A program made the translations under genes and the position numbers. This document shows, one piece after another, positions 1-7,323 of a DNA stretch of 64,000 nucleotides. A model generated the notes under the pieces. The model worked only from the letters and a program-made list of their open reading frames with translations, ran no database searches and was not told the DNA's origin. Numbering within the stretch: the stretch's first letter is position 1; each line of letters starts with the position of its first letter. This DNA is from Methylophilus sp. 5 (lineage in GTDB: Bacteria; Pseudomonadota; Gammaproteobacteria; Burkholderiales; Methylophilaceae). The stretch is from contig NZ_KI911560.1 in NCBI RefSeq assembly GCF_000515275.1, forward strand, positions 2,232,001-2,296,000, given 5' to 3'.

Positions 1-855
1 TTTGCCTTGTTGCATCTGGTGCCAGGCGATCCGGTCGATGTCATGCTGGGTGAATCAGCCAGTGTGACGGATCGCATCGCACTCAAGGCGCAACTGGGGC
101 TGGACCAGCCCTTGCCAGTGCAGTTTGGTCAATACCTGTTGCATGTGCTGCAAGGCGATTTTGGCGCCTCTATTCACACGCAAACGCCTATCTCGCAGTT
201 ATTGTGGCAAACCTACCCGGCCACTTTGTTACTGGCTGTGGTTGCGCTTGCCATTGGGGTGTCACTTGGCATCCCGCTGGGTATCTGGTCTGCGCTCAAA
301 GCCGGGCATTGGCAAGACGTGATGATTACCATGTTTAGCATCCGCCTGGCGGCCATGCCTGCCTTTTGGCTAGGGCCGGTGCTGATGCTGGTGTTCGCGG
401 TCTGGCTGGGCTGGTTGCCTGTGAGTGGCATGTCCAGTCCGGCTGCTATCCTCTTGCCTGCATTGACACTAGGCTTGGGTTTAAGCGCCATTTTGACCCG
501 CATGACGCGCACCAGCCTGCTAGAGGTGTTGAGTGAGGATTATATTCGTACCGCCCGTGCCAAAGGTCTCAGCGAGCGGCAAGTGTTACTCAAGCATGCC
601 TTGCGGGCGGCTTTGTTACCTTTGGTTACCATTGTTGGCTTGCAAATGGGTAGCCTTTTGGCAGGCGCTGTGATCACCGAAACCATTTTTAGCTGGAACG
701 GGATTGGCCGTTTGTTGGTAGACAGTATAGAAAAACGTGATTACCCGGTGACACAAGCTTGTGTGCTGGTGGTGGCTGTGAGTTATGTGCTGATTAATCA
801 GGTGACTGACCTGGTTTATCACTGGCTGGATCCGCGCACACGAGGCGCGGCATGA
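1..855 (+). CDS. Peptide ABC transporter permease, DppB/GsiC family (5' end outside window)
   Basis: Inner-membrane permease subunit of a dipeptide/oligopeptide-type ABC importer. The reading frame is open from base 1. The visible protein (284 residues) begins with the LVPGDPVDVMLG segment that in DppB-type permeases follows the first membrane helix, so only about 25 N-terminal residues should be missing. Several hydrophobic helices are visible, and the cytoplasmic EAA-like loop that docks on the ATPase is recognisable as RTARAKGLSERQ near residue 180. The stop overlaps the start of the dppC-like gene (ATGA), so the two are translationally coupled and should form a heterodimeric permease. The substrate cannot be read from the sequence; nickel and glutathione importers share the fold. 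Confidence 0.9.
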   Translation, partial: FALLHLVPGDPVDVMLGESASVTDRIALKAQLGLDQPLPVQFGQYLLHVLQGDFGASIHTQTPISQLLWQTYPATLLLAVVALAIGVSLGIPLGIWSALKAGHWQDVMITMFSIRLAAMPAFWLGPVLMLVFAVWLGWLPVSGMSSPAAILLPALTLGLGLSAILTRMTRTSLLEVLSEDYIRTARAKGLSERQVLLKHALRAALLPLVTIVGLQMGSLLAGAVITETIFSWNGIGRLLVDSIEKRDYPVTQACVLVVAVSYVLINQVTDLVYHWLDPRTRGAA

Positions 856-1646
856 AAGCGTTTTGTTTGCTGACCTTGGGTTTTTGGTTGTGTGTGGTGG
901 TGGTGGGCCATGTTGTGGGTTTAAATCCCAACCAGATTGACCTCAACGCCATTTTGCAATGGCCCAGCCTGCAACACTGGCTGGGCACCGATGATTTGGG
1001 GCGCGATATTCTGGCGCGCGTGATTCGTGGCGTAGAGGTGTCTGTAATGGTCACGCTAATTGTGACCGTGGTGACCATGATTATTGGCTTAAGCATTGGC
1101 TTGGTGGCCGGTTATAAAGGCGGCAAGCTGGATGCCGCACTGATGCAGTTGACCAATATTTTTCTCGCTTTTCCTGGCATGTTGCTGGCAATTGCGTTTG
1201 CCGCGGTTCTGGGTGCGGGTATCAGCAACCTGATTCTTGCACTTTGTTTAACCGGCTGGGTCACTTATGCCCGTTTGTCGCGTGGCCAGTCACTGGCACT
1301 ACGCCAGCGTTTACACGTGTTGGCCGCTGAGTCACTCGGTGCCAGTAGTTTGCGCGTCATGCTATTGCATATTTTTCCGCTGCTTGTTTCAATTTTGCTG
1401 GTTGAAGCCGCTTACAGCATGGCCAGTGTGATGATCGCCGAAGCGTCATTGTCGTTTCTTGGTTTGGGCATACAGGCGCCAAATGCCTCATGGGGCGCCA
1501 TGTTGCGGGATGCTGTGCGCTTTATGCTGGTGGCGCCACATTATGTGCTTTCCGTTGGCGCATGCATGATGAGCCTGATTCTGGCCATTAACCTCGGTGG
1601 CGATGTGCTGCGTGATCGGCTGGATGTGCGTAGTGAAGCGAGATGA
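852..1646 (+). CDS. Peptide ABC transporter permease, DppC family
   Basis: Second permease subunit of the same importer, 264 residues, slightly short for DppC (usually 280-300). The periplasmic N-terminal segment carries the family hallmark WLGTDDLGRDILAR (about residues 44-57), followed by five hydrophobic helices. The EAA-like loop is seen as AAESLGASSLRVMLLH near residue 157. The ATG lies inside the stop of the upstream permease (ATGA overlap), and the next gene begins 17 nt downstream. No ATPase (DppD/F) follows, so the ATP-binding subunit must be encoded upstream of the window or elsewhere. Confidence 0.9.
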   Translation: MKAFCLLTLGFWLCVVVVGHVVGLNPNQIDLNAILQWPSLQHWLGTDDLGRDILARVIRGVEVSVMVTLIVTVVTMIIGLSIGLVAGYKGGKLDAALMQLTNIFLAFPGMLLAIAFAAVLGAGISNLILALCLTGWVTYARLSRGQSLALRQRLHVLAAESLGASSLRVMLLHIFPLLVSILLVEAAYSMASVMIAEASLSFLGLGIQAPNASWGAMLRDAVRFMLVAPHYVLSVGACMMSLILAINLGGDVLRDRLDVRSEAR

Positions 1647-1662
1647 TGAGGAAAGTGGACGC

Positions 1663-2355
1663 ATGAAAAAACAGTATCGCTATTACGACCTGATCATGGC
1701 GGCATTTGCCGTGGTGCTGGTTTGCTCTAACATTATCGGCCCCGGCAAGATTACCGAGATTCATGCGCCGCTATTAGGCGCATTAACCTTCGGCGCGGGC
1801 ATTATGTTTTTCCCAATCAGTTTTATTTTTGGCGATATTTTAACCGAGGTGTATGGGTATGCAGCCTCGCGCCGCGTGATCTGGACCGGTTTTATCTGCC
1901 TGGCTTTTGCCAGCTTTATGGCTTGGGTGATTGTGGTATTGCCACCGGCGCCAGAGTGGCATGATCAGGCAGCGTATCAGTCTGTGTTTGGCGCCACCGC
2001 GCGCATTGCCATTGCCTCACTGGTGTCGTTTGTGGCGGGTGAGTTTGTTAATGCATTCGTGATGGCCAAAATGAAAGTTCTGACGCAAGGCCGCTGGTTA
2101 TGGAGCCGTACCATAGGCTCGACGATTTTTGGCGAAGCGGTGGATACGATGTTGTTTTTTCCGCTGGCCTTTTATGGCTCGGGCGAGTTCCCAGATGCCA
2201 TGATGCCGCAAATCATACTGGCGCAATTTACCGCCAAAGTACTGGTCGAAGTGGCGTTTACCCCGGTCACTTACAAAATTGTCGCCTTTCTCAAGCGCGC
2301 TGAGAACGAAGACTACTATGACAGCCACACTGACTTTAACCCGTTTAAACTCTAA
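1663..2355 (+). CDS. Queuosine precursor transporter, YhhQ/DUF165 family
   Basis: Integral membrane protein of 230 residues with about six hydrophobic helices. The family pattern is clear: AFAVVLVCSNIIGPGKI at the N-terminus, then GDILTEVYGYAASRR near residue 60, and an amphipathic C-terminus. The E. coli homologue YhhQ imports the queuosine precursors preQ0/preQ1. The start at 1663 is chosen because GAGGAAA lies 8 nt upstream; an in-frame start at 1597 would lie within the dppC-like gene and adds a non-membrane stretch. It probably shares the transcript of the preceding permeases, but a functional link is not evident. Confidence 0.85.
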   Translation: MKKQYRYYDLIMAAFAVVLVCSNIIGPGKITEIHAPLLGALTFGAGIMFFPISFIFGDILTEVYGYAASRRVIWTGFICLAFASFMAWVIVVLPPAPEWHDQAAYQSVFGATARIAIASLVSFVAGEFVNAFVMAKMKVLTQGRWLWSRTIGSTIFGEAVDTMLFFPLAFYGSGEFPDAMMPQIILAQFTAKVLVEVAFTPVTYKIVAFLKRAENEDYYDSHTDFNPFKL

Positions 2356-2403
2356 TTGTGACATCAATACTTTATCAACACATTTTCAACTATCGGACAT
2401 CCA

Positions 2404-3531
2404 TTGACCCATATTAACTGGTACGAAAAAAACAAAACACAAACCGCTGACTGGCAGTCTGAGGTCGGCAACGTGCCGCCTAAAGCCGTGGTCATCGCTG
2501 ATGATACAACCAAGGCCGATGAAGCCTATCGCTTGGCTTGTGAAGGGACGGCGTTGCTTTATCGCGGTGATTTTCAAAACGCCAAGCAACTATTGCAAGC
2601 CATCACCCGTCGGGTAGACCGCAAACCGATCAAACCGGCCGCGACCATGCTGGAAGCGTTTCACCAGCACCGCGCCCGTCAGATTGGCCGTGCCAATATC
2701 ACTAACAAAATTCTGATTGAGCTGAAATATGGTCAATGTGAGTTGCCACGTGCGCCTGAGGTGAAAGCGGCCGTGCAAGGCGCGCTGATTATGGATGAGA
2801 AAACGGATAAATTACCCGCCAGGTTGGTGCTCTCATTGCGCGAATTGTTAGGCATGGTGGGCGCGCACGAATGGCGCAAAAAGGGCGTGCCCATTCATGC
2901 GCTTAATGCCAATATCCACGCCCATTACGGTGTTTATTCACCTGTACGTGGTGAATATCTTGAGCTGGTGGATCAAGTGCCCCTGAATAATCCGCAAGTG
3001 GCCTGGGATATTGGCACCGGCACTGGCGTGATTGCGGCGATCCTGGTGGCGCGTGGCATCAAGCAAGTGGTTGCCACGGATAATCAGCCGCGTGCATTGG
3101 CTTGTGCCACTGAAAACGTACAGCGTTTAAATATGCAGCCTAATATTCAAGTCTTGCAAGCCGATTTGTTCCCTGAAGGCCAGGCTGATCTGATTGTGTG
3201 TAACCCGCCCTGGCTACCGGCCAAAGCCAACGCGGCTATTGAGCATGCGATTTATGACCCTGATAGCCAGATGCTTAAAGGGTTTTTAAATGGCCTGAAA
3301 GCGCATTTAAACGCCAGTGGTGAAGCCTGGCTGGTGATGTCAGACTTGGCTGAACATATCGGTTTGCGCCAACCCGGCGAACTGGCAAGCTGGATTGCCG
3401 AGGCCGGGTTAGATATTGTGGAACGTTTGGACACGCAGCCTAAACATGGCAAAGCGCGAGATGATCAAGATCCATTATTCGCGGCACGCGTTAAAGAAAC
3501 AACTAGTCTTTATCGTTTAAAATCACGTTAA
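2404..3531 (+). CDS. Class I SAM-dependent methyltransferase
   Basis: Protein of 375 residues with a Rossmann-type methyltransferase domain in its C-terminal half. The SAM-binding glycine motif DIGTGTGVIAAIL is near residue 201, and an NPPW catalytic-type motif (CNPPWLP) near residue 266. NPPY/W motifs occur in methyltransferases acting on nitrogen of Gln, adenine or guanine (PrmC, RsmC-like), so the target may be a protein side chain or an rRNA base. The N-terminal 150 residues are not recognised. The only available start in frame is a TTG, since a stop lies 45 nt upstream without any ATG or GTG between, and no clear Shine-Dalgarno sequence precedes it. Confidence 0.75.
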   Translation: MTHINWYEKNKTQTADWQSEVGNVPPKAVVIADDTTKADEAYRLACEGTALLYRGDFQNAKQLLQAITRRVDRKPIKPAATMLEAFHQHRARQIGRANITNKILIELKYGQCELPRAPEVKAAVQGALIMDEKTDKLPARLVLSLRELLGMVGAHEWRKKGVPIHALNANIHAHYGVYSPVRGEYLELVDQVPLNNPQVAWDIGTGTGVIAAILVARGIKQVVATDNQPRALACATENVQRLNMQPNIQVLQADLFPEGQADLIVCNPPWLPAKANAAIEHAIYDPDSQMLKGFLNGLKAHLNASGEAWLVMSDLAEHIGLRQPGELASWIAEAGLDIVERLDTQPKHGKARDDQDPLFAARVKETTSLYRLKSR

Positions 3532-3553
3532 TTAAGCATTAAAGGAAGCACGA

Positions 3554-4600
3554 ATGTCTTTAGGTCCCGTCATGCTGGATGTCGTTGGCAAGGAACTCAC
3601 CGCCGATGATATCCGCCGTTTGCAACATCCGCTGGTCGGTGGGGTAATTTTGTTTGCGCGCAATTTTGAGAGTTGTGCGCAATTGAAAGCGCTCACGACA
3701 AGCATACATGCGGTGCGGCAGCCACCGTTGTTGATTGCGGTAGATCACGAAGGCGGGCGTGTGCAGCGTTTTAGGGAAGGCTTTACCAAGATTCCGCCCA
3801 TGCGTGAGTTTGGCCATATTTGGGATGAAAATCCGCGTAAAGCAAAAGAGTTGGCGGTGGAGGCGGGCTATGTGCTGGGCGCTGAGTTGCGTGCGCATGG
3901 CGTGGATTTTAGTTTTACGCCGGTACTCGATATGGATTATGGCGATAGCCTGGTGATTGGCGACCGCGCGTTTCATAAAGACCCGCAGGCGATTAACGAG
4001 CTGGCGTTTAGTTTGATGTTAGGCCTGAAAAAAGCGGGCATGGCGGCGGTGGGTAAACATTTTCCTGGCCATGGCTTTGTGGTGGCAGATTCGCATGTGA
4101 GTATTCCGGTGGATGAACGCGAGTTTGATCAGATTGCACAGAATGATATGCAGCCGTTTGTGCGTATGATAGACGAGGGCTTGCATGCAGTAATGCCAGC
4201 ACATGTGATTTACCCGAAAGTGGATGAGAAACCGGCAGGCTTTTCACCACGCTGGTTGCAGAAGGTGTTGCGCGAGCGCTTGGGCTTTAATGGCGTGATT
4301 TTTAGTGATGACCTCAGTATGGAGGGCGCAACAGTAGCAGGTGATGTCACTGCGCGCACTTTGGCAGCATTGCATGCGGGCTGCGATATGGTGTTGCTGT
4401 GTAATCGCCCCGATTTGGCCGATGAGCTATTGGCCAACCTTGATTGGAAAATCTCGGCACAAAGTATCGCCCGTCTGGCGCGCATGCATGGTGGGCACCA
4501 CCCGCATGACATGGTCGGCCTGCGTGAATCCGCCTATTATGTCGATGCGGTAAAGCGCGTAGCGATGGTTGGTCAAAAAGAGTCTGATTTGTTTGCCTGA
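3554..4600 (+). CDS. nagZ: Beta-N-acetylhexosaminidase (glycoside hydrolase family 3)
   Basis: Cytoplasmic NagZ of 348 residues, typical length, which removes N-acetylglucosamine from anhydro-muropeptides in peptidoglycan recycling. The GH3 signatures are all visible: AVDHEGGRVQRF near residue 63, then KHFPGHG with the catalytic histidine near residue 170, and FSDDLSMEGA (nucleophile aspartate) near residue 250. A good AAGGAAG ribosome site lies 8 nt before the ATG. The gene stands 22 nt behind the methyltransferase, so both may be cotranscribed. NagZ activity in other bacteria controls AmpC induction by supplying the AmpR ligand; no ampR is in the window. Confidence 0.93.
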   Translation: MSLGPVMLDVVGKELTADDIRRLQHPLVGGVILFARNFESCAQLKALTTSIHAVRQPPLLIAVDHEGGRVQRFREGFTKIPPMREFGHIWDENPRKAKELAVEAGYVLGAELRAHGVDFSFTPVLDMDYGDSLVIGDRAFHKDPQAINELAFSLMLGLKKAGMAAVGKHFPGHGFVVADSHVSIPVDEREFDQIAQNDMQPFVRMIDEGLHAVMPAHVIYPKVDEKPAGFSPRWLQKVLRERLGFNGVIFSDDLSMEGATVAGDVTARTLAALHAGCDMVLLCNRPDLADELLANLDWKISAQSIARLARMHGGHHPHDMVGLRESAYYVDAVKRVAMVGQKESDLFA

Positions 4601-4664
4601 CCGTAGCGCGATACGGTAAGCTCACTGATTATTCAATTGATATACATATTCGTCGGTATTCACT

Positions 4665-5564
4665 ATGAAATGGATTGTTTTAAGTGTGTTTTTAGCGTCG
4701 GTGAGTTATGTGCACTTTAGAGGCAAGGTGCGGCATCGCTTTTACCGCCAGGTGTTTGACCACTCAGGCATTGTGTCGCCGTTTAATGTGTTTTTATACC
4801 TGTTTTCAAAAGCGCCAACCACGCCTTATTTATCGGTGAATGAGTTTCCTGAGTTAAAAGCGATTATTGATCAATGGCAGGAGATTCGCGCAGAAGCGTT
4901 GCATGTGCGCGAGCAGGAGCGTATTGCTGCCGCACAAACCAATAATGACGCCGGGTTTAACTCTTTTTTTAAAACCGGCTGGAAGCGTTTTTATCTAAAG
5001 TGGTATGACGCACATCACCCATCGGCCAGTATTTATTGCCCAAAAACCGTGGCGCTGTTGCAAAGTATTCCCAGTGTGAAAGCCGCCATGTTTGCTGAGC
5101 TGCCACCGGGGGCGCATTTGCGTCCGCACCGCGATCCCTATGCGGGTTCGTTGCGCTTTCACTTAGGGTTGGCAACACCTAACAATGACCAGTGTTTTAT
5201 CCGCGTGGATGGCGAAGACTATAGCTGGCGCGATGGGCAGGCAGTGATGTTTGATGAAACCTATATTCACGAGGCCTATAACCAAACCGATGAAACGCGT
5301 GTGATTCTGTTTTGCGATATTGAGCGCCCCATGCGTTATGGTTGGGCGCAAGCAATCAACCGCTTTTTGGCGAATACTATCGTTACCGCGGCGAGTTCGC
5401 CGAACGAGGCGGGTGATCAAACCGGTGTCATTAACCGCCTGTTTCACTATGCGTGGGTGGTTGGGCAATATCGCCGCCGGTTTAAGCGCTGGAACAAAAC
5501 AGTGTATCAAATCACGCGTATCGTCTTGATTGCATTGGCTTGTTACGCGATTTGGAAGTTATAG
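4665..5564 (+). CDS. lpxO: Aspartyl/asparaginyl beta-hydroxylase family, LpxO-like
   Basis: Fe(II)/2-oxoglutarate-dependent oxygenase of 299 residues matching the LpxO type, which 2-hydroxylates a fatty acyl chain of lipid A at the inner membrane. An N-terminal hydrophobic helix (residues 1-18) anchors the protein and a second lies at the C-terminus (VLIALACYAIW). The iron-binding core is HRDPYAGSLRFHLGL near residue 157 (HxD) with a distal histidine in YIHEAYNQTDETR near residue 202. The arginine of that last segment would bind 2-oxoglutarate. Substrate assignment rests on overall similarity to LpxO; an ornithine-lipid or peptide substrate is possible. Confidence 0.8.
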   Translation: MKWIVLSVFLASVSYVHFRGKVRHRFYRQVFDHSGIVSPFNVFLYLFSKAPTTPYLSVNEFPELKAIIDQWQEIRAEALHVREQERIAAAQTNNDAGFNSFFKTGWKRFYLKWYDAHHPSASIYCPKTVALLQSIPSVKAAMFAELPPGAHLRPHRDPYAGSLRFHLGLATPNNDQCFIRVDGEDYSWRDGQAVMFDETYIHEAYNQTDETRVILFCDIERPMRYGWAQAINRFLANTIVTAASSPNEAGDQTGVINRLFHYAWVVGQYRRRFKRWNKTVYQITRIVLIALACYAIWKL

Positions 5565-5676
5565 GTGCATGGTATATTCACGCAAATGTCATGTTAAACC
5601 TTGAAACTTTGTGCGTTTGCCATTATCTTAACCCTAACAAGTCACACAAGTTTTATTACAGAGAGGAAGAAACACT

Positions 5677-6363
5677 ATGTCAGATATGCAAGTTTTAGGT
5701 CGTGAGGGCAATGTCTCCGCGACGCAAAATCGCGTGCTGCGTAACACTTATGCTTTGCTCGGCTTGAGCATGGTGCCAACGGTGATTGGCGCCTATGTCG
5801 GCCTACAAATGAATTTTGGCTTTATGGCCGCGCATCCCTTCATATTCGCTATCGGTTTTATGGCAGTGATGTTTGGGATGTTTAAACTGATTGCCGTCAA
5901 TCAAAACAGCGGTGTCGGCGTTTGGTTGTTATTAGCCATGACATTTGTGTTTGGCGTCATGTTAGGCCCTATTTTGCAATTTGCACTGCATTTGCGTAAT
6001 GGTGCCGAAATCGTTGGCCTGGCTGCCGCAGGCACAGGCATTACATTTTTAAGCCTTGCTGCAATCGGTTCTTCCCCTGCGCGTGACTTTAGCGGCATGG
6101 GCAAGTTTTTGATGATCGGCCTGATCCTGGCGATTGTGGCTGGCCTGGCTAACATGTACTTCCAGATTCCAGCATTGTCATTGGCTATTTCTGGCGTGTC
6201 CGTGCTGATTTTCTCAGGCTACATTTTGTATGATGTTAACCAGATTGTCCGTGGTGGCCAAACCAACTATGTGATGGCAACCCTGAACCTGTATCTGGAC
6301 GTCTACAACCTGTTTGTTAACTTGCTCAATATCCTGCTGTCTTTGCTGGGTAATCGCGATTAA
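5677..6363 (+). CDS. yccA: Bax inhibitor-1 family protein, YccA-like
   Basis: Membrane protein of 228 residues with seven hydrophobic helices, the TMBIM/Bax inhibitor-1 architecture. The C-terminal family signature LYDVNQIVRGGQTNYVMA is visible near residue 187, followed by LYLDVYNLFVNLL. E. coli YccA is a substrate and modulator of the membrane protease FtsH. A strong ribosome site (GAGAGGAAG) precedes the ATG. The gene has its own 110-nt upstream gap and ends in a strong intrinsic terminator, so it is probably monocistronic. Confidence 0.88.
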   Translation: MSDMQVLGREGNVSATQNRVLRNTYALLGLSMVPTVIGAYVGLQMNFGFMAAHPFIFAIGFMAVMFGMFKLIAVNQNSGVGVWLLLAMTFVFGVMLGPILQFALHLRNGAEIVGLAAAGTGITFLSLAAIGSSPARDFSGMGKFLMIGLILAIVAGLANMYFQIPALSLAISGVSVLIFSGYILYDVNQIVRGGQTNYVMATLNLYLDVYNLFVNLLNILLSLLGNRD

Positions 6364-6385
6364 GTATTACATTGACAGTTAAAAA

Positions 6386-6410
6386 CCCGCCGGTGACGGC
6401 GGGTTTTTTA
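6386..6410 (+). terminator. Intrinsic terminator after yccA
   Basis: Seven-base-pair GC stem (CCCGCCG / CGGCGGG) around GTGA, followed by TTTTTTA. It lies 22 nt past the yccA stop. Confidence 0.92.
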
Positions 6411-6495
6411 TTAGCCCGATTGGGGTATTGCATTAAATGCATATCAGGCATAGAGTGGTCGTTCTAATTTTTACAACGGTTGAGAAGGGGGATGT

Positions 6496-7089
6496 ATGTC
6501 AGTAGTAACAAAAACTTTATGTGCGGTTGCTGTGTGCGGTGCATTATCAGCACCTGCTCAGTCCGCGGTGATCTTTTCAGATAATTTTGATAGTTATCCT
6601 GCAACAACGAATGCCACAGATTTTGGCGGCAACTGGACCGTGAGCAACGGCACGGTCGATGTCATCGGTAATGGTTTTTTTGATTTTTATCCAGGCAATG
6701 GTCTTTATATCGATCTTGATGGCAGCACCAGTGTGTCCGGCGATTTCAGCTCTAAAGCCTTGAATGTCGCTGCGGGTAGTTACACGCTAGAGTTTGTGCT
6801 CTCAGGCAGTACACGAGGTGAATCAAATACAGTAGACGTTAGTTTCGGTAGCTACAGCGAAACATTTACCTTGGCCTCAAATGACCCGGTCGTGACTTAT
6901 ACACGCACTGTCAACTTTGCGTCCAACTCACTGGCGTCGGTTGTGTTTAAAAATGGCGGCGGTGACAACATGGGAGCATTACTGTTTAATGTTTCAGTTA
7001 CCACCGTGCCTGAGGCAGAAACGGCTGCCATGATGCTGGCTGGTTTAGGACTCATGGGCTCTATTGTGCGTCGTAGAAAATCTCGCTAA
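6496..7089 (+). CDS. PEP-CTERM sorting domain protein
   Basis: Exported protein of 197 residues. The N-terminus is a signal peptide (TLCAVAVCGALSAPAQSA, cleavage expected near residue 24). The middle part is rich in Ser, Thr, Gly and Asn with alternating beta-type hydrophobics and no catalytic motif I recognise. The C-terminus is a PEP-CTERM anchor: VPEAET, a hydrophobic helix (MMLAGLGLMGSIV), then RRRKSR. In other bacteria such proteins are processed by exosortase and sent to the surface or to exopolysaccharide. No exosortase gene is in the window. It is separated from neighbours by terminators on both sides and is probably monocistronic. Confidence 0.85.
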   Translation: MSVVTKTLCAVAVCGALSAPAQSAVIFSDNFDSYPATTNATDFGGNWTVSNGTVDVIGNGFFDFYPGNGLYIDLDGSTSVSGDFSSKALNVAAGSYTLEFVLSGSTRGESNTVDVSFGSYSETFTLASNDPVVTYTRTVNFASNSLASVVFKNGGGDNMGALLFNVSVTTVPEAETAAMMLAGLGLMGSIVRRRKSR

Positions 7090-7113
7090 ACCAACTGGTT
7101 GATATGCAACAAA

Positions 7114-7137
7114 AGCCCGCTTAATGCGGGCTTTTTT
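7114..7137 (+). terminator. Intrinsic terminator after the first PEP-CTERM gene
   Basis: Stem AGCCCGC / GCGGGCT around TTAAT, followed by a run of five further T. Confidence 0.92.
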
Positions 7138-7180
7138 ATTTTCGCGATATTTATGACGTAATCAATATTTCTCATCGCAT

Positions 7181-7213
7181 GGTTTATTGCAGCCAAAGCG
7201 GCTGCAATAAACC
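7181..7213. promoter_or_regulatory. Perfect 14-bp inverted repeat upstream of the TonB receptor gene
   Basis: GGTTTATTGCAGCC and GGCTGCAATAAACC form a perfect 14-bp stem around AAAGC, 110 nt before the receptor start. It is followed by TAAAAAAG, not a T run, so it is not an ordinary plus-strand terminator. It could be a protein operator or a leader-RNA hairpin. Confidence 0.6.
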
Positions 7214-7323
7214 TAAAAAAGTGGTTGTAAAGATGAATTAATTTTTAAGTGACTGATTATAAAAGTCTAATTGTCGTGGTCAAGATGGTTTGATTTTTGC
7301 AACTTTCCGCCTTGGAGGGAAGT

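Noticed and set aside
1597..1662. Longer N-terminus for the queuosine-precursor transporter.
   Set aside because: It would start inside the dppC-like gene and adds residues that do not fit the family; the ATG at 1663 has a good ribosome site.
3560..3976. A 138-codon minus-strand open frame opposite nagZ.
   Set aside because: Shadow of nagZ; its sequence has no recognisable domain and no upstream ribosome site.
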